From Conoideocrella luteorostrata (Eukaryota; Ascomycota; Sordariomycetes; Hypocreales; Clavicipitaceae): 64,000 nucleotides of DNA. Shown piece by piece: positions 59,301 through 64,000 of the stretch. Position numbers and translations under genes: made by a program. The stretch's first letter is position 1. Every line of letters begins with the position of its first letter. Location of the stretch: assembly GCA_032433595.1 (NCBI GenBank), contig JASWJB010000002.1, forward strand, positions 310,001 to 374,000. Reading direction: 5' to 3'. A model generated the notes under the pieces. It did no database searches, had not been told where the DNA came from, and saw only the letters and a list, made by a program, of their open reading frames with translations.

Positions 59301-60130
59301 CTCACCGCACCGAACCCGGTACGGAGTCTATTCCGGGCCTCTTCCTCGACCGCCTCCTGATCCGGGTTCGAGAGTCCCCCGACGAAAGTTCATTACTCAA
59401 TTTTCTGGCAGCTATTCGCGAAAGCAGCCAGCAGGCGCTTTCACACGTCATACCTTTCCACATCCTGCGCAGCCATATCGCGCACAATCCAAGCCTTGTT
59501 GAGCCCCTCTTCAAAGTCATGGTCACCTATCACACATTGGCAGACCAACCGCATCGGATTCTAGAGCTTGAGGGTGCAGAAGTACAGCCTGTCGCGTGGC
59601 GCCAGACTGGGGGATCCAAATTCCCTCTGACAATTGAGTTTACCGAGATGGAAACTCGGGGGCTCCAGGTTGACATGGAGTATGATGTTGGCTGCATAAC
59701 GGAGGATTCTGCGTTGCGGTTGGAGTTTGCACTTTCATTTGCATTGCAGCTTATCGTTCTTGAAATGGATATGGGAGAGATCATCCGGTTGACAGAGATG
59801 TCATTTCGTCCCAGAGAAGGCACTCGTTCTACAAATCCTGATGATGCGGGGACAGAACTGAGAAGATCAGATCTCAACATGACCAACACAAACCAAGCGG
59901 ACGTTTCTACAGGTCGACAAGATGTCATAGATGTTATTCTGGACTCGGTTTGTGCCTGTCTGGGTCATACGAAACAAGCTGTAGACCCTGGGAGATCATT
60001 TTGGGAGCTCGGAGCACAAAGCTTGGATGCACTGAAACTGCAGCATTTTTGTGAACAAAAAGGAGTGAATGTCAGTCTACGAGACATCTTTCTGTGTAGG
60101 AGCGTTTTGGAGCTCGCCGCGGCTATCTGA
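53377..60130 (+). CDS. hasD: Bimodular non-ribosomal peptide synthetase A-T-C-A-T-CT-T, HasD-like
   Basis: Assembles and cyclises a dipeptide; HasD makes a tryptophan-alanine diketopiperazine. Two exons (53377-54094 and 54150-60130) give 2232 residues. The acceptor CATTTAG is required; the two AGs before it lead to stops. Domains: A1 (TSGTTGKPKG near 191, SYGPTETTC, TTGNGKID), T1 (GGNSL, Ser558), C1 (HHSLVDGWS at 763), A2 (TSGSTGLPKG at 1233, GYGPAE), T2 (GGHSL, Ser1625), a terminal condensation-like domain with SHVVSDAAT at 1816, and T3 (GAQSL, Ser2197). SHxxxDxxT is the signature of fungal cyclising CT domains. The extra T after CT matches GliP and HasD rather than FtmA. Which A domain takes Trp was not decoded. 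An alternative start is ATG 53437. Confidence 0.92.
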
Positions 60131-60840
60131 CAGGTGTGCGAAGGCGGCTGATTTGTATTTTGGCTAGTTTCGGCGGCTGTGGTAGTGGTACAGGCCTGAT
60201 TGTCACTCTGATGTTAGATAGGTGGCGTTTTGAGTTAGTTGCGGAACAGTACTTTACATATTCGCGAAAAATCTTATAACCCATGTCTTATCATAGCATT
60301 TGCCATTTAATACTCCGTTCGGAGTACGCCTTAATTTTATTCTAGCCCACCTCCTGGTAGCGAGTATTCGTGCTAATTTTAGCACTCACTAGCCTATTAC
60401 GATGCTAGCTCTGGTACGGAGTAGTCTGAAGAGGGTGTTCTTAAACCAGGGTGATAAACGACATCTATACCCGTAATCAAGTGATAGTTCTATATCGTAT
60501 GCTAGATTTAAGAATCAACGTTACTTCGGAAGCCTTCACTATGCTTGGCATTAGAAACCGGATTCAGCGCATTGAATTCAGCGTATTGAATAGCGCTCCA
60601 ATTCAGCGGCACCAGTAATGCCGCTAGAACCCGCTCCGAAGATCGCCCGGCGCCACCATCGGGATCTGAGGTCAGTCAGTCAGCTTGCGTTGGACCTGAG
60701 ATTTTGCAACTTTGGCTTGCTTCTTCTTTGAGCATCAAATATCAACATGCACAGTGACTTTTGCCACGCGCTCTGCCCCGTATCAGTGGACGAATCCCGG
60801 CCTTAGAGAGCGCTCGTCCGGAATTCTTACAGGTCGCGTG
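60131..60840. other. hasD-hasA intergenic stretch
   Basis: No gene is seen in these 710 bases. It is AT-rich near 60250-60450, with GC-rich sequence close to the hasA start. No clear copy of the GCCGA repeat unit is present. Confidence 0.45.
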
Positions 60841-63339
60841 ATGGATTGCGCCACTCCATCCTCGCGCGGTACACAGTCAGGCCGGCGCATCATCACATCC
60901 TGTCTCACATGTCGCCGTCGCAAGGTCAAATGCGACCACGCTCAACCAATCTGTACGCCATGTCGACGAGGCAACCGTTCCTGTACCTACGATAGCTCCC
61001 AGCCCTCCGCGCAGGCTGCATCCAAGGTCTCGTCCAAGGTCCCGGCAGTGACTGGCAACCGAGTTTCGCGGACCTGGCGGTCCGGTCAACAGGAAATCCA
61101 GAACCGCCTGGATCGACTTGAAAAGCTACTGGAGCGAGCCATATCCGGCGGTACTACTCTCTCGCGGTCGCCCGATGGAGAAAACCCCTCCATAGACGCA
61201 TCGACCGAAGCCTATCGAGGAGATGGTACAGCAAATGACGGCGCAACCCCAATCACAAGACGCGAGACTTTGTCAAATGATGGCTACGATGGCGTCTTGC
61301 TTCTAGAGGCGGAGGGAGGTCAATCTCGCTGGGTTTCTTCCCTTCACTATGCTCTTTTGGCTGACGAGGTACATGTGCTTTCTGTTCATAGAGTTTGTGT
61401 ATGCGCCGCTAACAGGAGTAGATACACGATGTCAAGATGCTGCTGGGCGATCAAGCTGCAGTCGTGCCGGGAGGAAGTCCACTTTCAGACCAAGCAACTC
61501 CACCATTCCCATTTTCCAGCACAACCGTCGATAGCCTCGGCACTTGGGCGCCTAGATCGGTAGAAGATTGCTTTGCATTGCTGGAAATCTTTCACTCTAA
61601 TGTCGATCCGATGACGAGGATTGTGCATAAACCTTCCCTTCGACGACGATTCAACCAGTACGCTCGCCATACATACGATGCGGAAGTCCAATCTCCGCAA
61701 GACGACGAGACTGGGGCACCAATCCATATCCCCGCCATCCACACCTTTGAGCCTATGGCATTGGCCATCTTCTACTCAGCAATTAATAGTCTTTCGGCCG
61801 AAAGTGTTGTGACGCAGTTTGCTGCGCAAAAGGAAGCTCTTCTGGCGCAGTTTCAAAAAGGTGTGGAACTTGGGCTAGGGCGAGAAGATTTCCTGACTAC
61901 CCCAAGCATCGAGGTTCTACAAGCATTTGTCTTGCTTCTGGTAAGCTCATTATGATGAATGTTCCGCGCCACCACAGGCAATTGTTATCTAACCGAGCCT
62001 CGCCCAGACTTGTCAATCGCGGGAAGATGATATGTCAAGGACGTGGACTCTTCTTGGCCTTGCCATCCGAATAGCTCAATCCCAGGGTCTTCACCGAGAA
62101 CCAACCTTGTTTCCTTCCAGCAGCATGGACGTTGTACAGGTTGAGACCCGTCGCAGGTTATGGCATCAGATATGTCACCTTGACTTCCGCTCGGCGGAGA
62201 GCAGGGGTCAGGAGCCCACAATTGCAGACGAAGACTACACCACGCTTCTACCTCGAAACGTCGATGATGAACACCTAATAGAAGGAGCGCAACCAACCGT
62301 GATAATAGATTCACCCCCCGGGGTTACAGGTATGACCGGCCACTTAATCCGCCTGACTGGCATTCACTACTTCAGAAGAATCGTCCGGAGCACGTACAGG
62401 TTGGAGCGGAAATTAAAGTCTTCAAACGACGATGGAACTGGTAACCTGCATCTGGTTGCAGAGCTGCAATCTTTATTCATGGAAGTTCAGAGCATGGTGG
62501 GTGAGATGGTTCGTCATATCGAAACACAATACCTGCAATACTGTGACCCCCAGGTTACTCACCATCGCATGGCTCTTGGACTCGCTGCTGTCATTGAATG
62601 GCGGTCTTGGTCAATATTCTGGCTGCGAACCCCAAAGCAGTACCGCGAAGCTGTAGTGACGCCCGAAATCCGACAAACGTAGGTCTGATACTATTTTTGC
62701 AGAATATCACAGCGTTCATATTCACATTCAGCGCAGAGCTAACAGAGATGTCTAGAGTGTTGGCAAAATCAGTCAGTCTCTTAGAGAGTTTGAACATGAT
62801 GGTCGGTGATAAAGATGCCCAGAAATTCCAGTGGCATATAGGCGGTCATGCCTGCTTCCAGGCTATCATGCATATTGTTTCAGAGCTTGAGACACCTGAG
62901 TTCCAAGCGCCAAAGCACCAACCACTCCGCTCTCGTGCATTGGATGTACTGAAGCAGACGATGGATACGAGAGGTCGTGAAGTCGCCTCAACGTGGAATG
63001 TGATCAATCGAATCATCTCGAACTGCCTTGCAAAAGATGCGCCCACGATGTTCCCACTGACACCCTTTCCGACCATTTTTCCAGCAAATGGGCCTGCGCA
63101 CGAAGTAAACTCACCAACTACAACCACAACTCAGACACTTTCACAAAGCTTACCAACCTCGGGGGGGCCAGAAGTGGCAAGTCTATTCCCAGGCCTGTCG
63201 GACGTAGGAGGACTGGATATACAAAGTCCATCCACAGCCTTCGACTGGGTAAGTCAATTCCATGTCTTAACGAGAATCTGCGTGCTGATTTCTCCTGCAG
63301 GGATTTTGGAATTTTGATCCAACGGACATGGGTTCTTGA
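60841..63339 (+). CDS. hasA: Zn2Cys6 transcription factor with fungal_trans domain, HasA-like
   Basis: Pathway-specific activator; HasA controls the has cluster in A. fumigatus. Five exons (60841-61368, 61422-61940, 62008-62652, 62703-63248 and 63301-63339) join in frame to 758 residues. The zinc cluster SCLTCRRRKVKCDHAQPICTPC plus RRGNRSC (CX2CX6CX5CX2CX6C) lies near residues 21-50. A coiled coil (QNRLDRLEKLLERA) follows, then a fungal_trans middle region (TWTLLGLAIRIAQSQGLHRE, VETRRRLWHQICHLD). The last exon is tiny (GFWNFDPTDMGS). The fourth exon junction is least certain: the donor GTAGTG at 62653 is weak, but it alone avoids stops. It marks the right end of the cluster. Confidence 0.83.
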
Positions 63340-64000
63340 TGAGGAGAATTTACGTTTTGTCATCTTGAGCATATCTTCCTTCCGGCAACCCAAATCCCCG
63401 GCACGCGAACGCTTTCGTGTTAAGGCTCAGAGGTCTTCTGATGTAGTGTTCTTTATGTGGTTTGGATGGATCGATTGGTTCCGTGTATGTTTGGAACGAA
63501 CTAGAGCGCCAATTATAAGTCTCACAAGGACACTAGCGGATTGGATACACAATGTCACTGGGTATGGTCCACGAACGACAACAATATTATTACTCGGCAA
63601 TGTACAGTACAAAATATTACTGTCCTAGCTTACTCAGAGCAGTGATCTGTTCACAACGCTCCCACGAGACCTTCCTGGCCCCATGGTATCTTCGCCTTAA
63701 CCTTACGACAAAAGTGCATGTTTGCCTGCCTAAAGTAACAGTGCCTACTTTTCATCTGTTAGTGCCCGCACTATTTTTTTTTTTTTAAAGTAAAACTGTC
63801 CTCCGCCTCTCCCTGCCCTCTCGTCACCTTCACTTTCAATGTCAACTGCCAGCGAGCAAGTCCTAGTAAGGTATATCCATACCATCCGTCAAGCTTCGTT
63901 ATGACTTTGCAGTTGAGCCACGAGATGCGGGAATCTGGCGGCTTGCACGAAACTCGGACGCGGAATCGGACACGGGGGTAATCTTTTCAGCGCGTCATCT
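63340..64000. other. Right flank, no gene recognised
   Basis: No conserved frame is seen in the last 660 bases. A homopolymer T run (63775-63787) and CT-rich sequence are the only notable features. Confidence 0.5.

Noticed and set aside
38789..63339. Epipolythiodioxopiperazine (gliotoxin-type) cluster
   Set aside because: The NRPS architecture would fit, but there is no glutathione S-transferase, dipeptidase, aminotransferase-like C-S lyase or thioredoxin-like oxidase. The DMATS and BBE oxidase point to the has pathway instead.

Overview
The window is nuclear DNA of a filamentous ascomycete. Genes carry several short GT-AG introns of about 45-90 bases. They encode fungal-specific families: a CFEM protein, GH16 glucanase, Zn2Cys6 regulators, a DMATS prenyltransferase, fungal CorA-like and 2EXR proteins, and a HET/ankyrin relic. 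The combination suggests an Aspergillus-like mould, but the species cannot be named from this sequence alone.

The left half (about 0.8-34.2 kb) is a transposon-scarred accessory region. I find six members of one ~200-bp LTR family (LTR-A; five complete with exact 5-bp target duplications, one truncated). A second family (LTR-B, ~276 bp) has three solo LTRs, one of which carries an LTR-A nested inside it. There is also a 444-bp TRIM-type mini-retrotransposon and a pair of ~155-bp repeats with TGTCA/TGACA ends. These insertions sit among, and in two cases inside, decaying genes: two proline-racemase relics, a sugar-transporter relic, a polyketide-synthase C-terminal stub and a broken LaeA/UMTA-type methyltransferase. 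Apparently intact genes here are a Dal5-like MFS transporter, a CFEM protein, an SDR, a secreted heat-labile-enterotoxin-type ADP-ribosyltransferase, a large membrane protein, a GH16 glucanase and a 2EXR protein. The CorA-like protein may have lost its N-terminus to a frameshift. Two minisatellites are also present.

From 35 to 37 kb there is a DUF2235 alpha/beta hydrolase. A HET/ankyrin relic follows at 37.2-38.3 kb.

The right part (38.8-63.3 kb) is a complete non-ribosomal peptide cluster. Its eight genes have exactly the enzyme set of the hexadehydroastechrome (has) cluster of Aspergillus fumigatus: BBE-type FAD oxidase (hasG), P450 (hasH), DMATS prenyltransferase (hasE), Zn2Cys6 regulator (hasF), MFS transporter (hasB), O-methyltransferase (hasC), A-T-C-A-T-CT-T NRPS (hasD) and a second Zn2Cys6 regulator (hasA). 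All eight read as intact once introns are removed. Order here is G-H-E-F-B-C-D-A, unlike the A-to-H order I recall for A. fumigatus. The expected chemistry is a cyclic tryptophan-containing dipeptide made by HasD, prenylated by HasE, oxidised by HasG and HasH, O-methylated by HasC and able to chelate iron. A GCCGA-core motif recurs in most of the cluster promoters, including a 26-bp repeat carrying three exact TCGGCCGA sites before hasB and a 9-bp inverted repeat before hasG. These are candidate operators for the cluster's own regulators.
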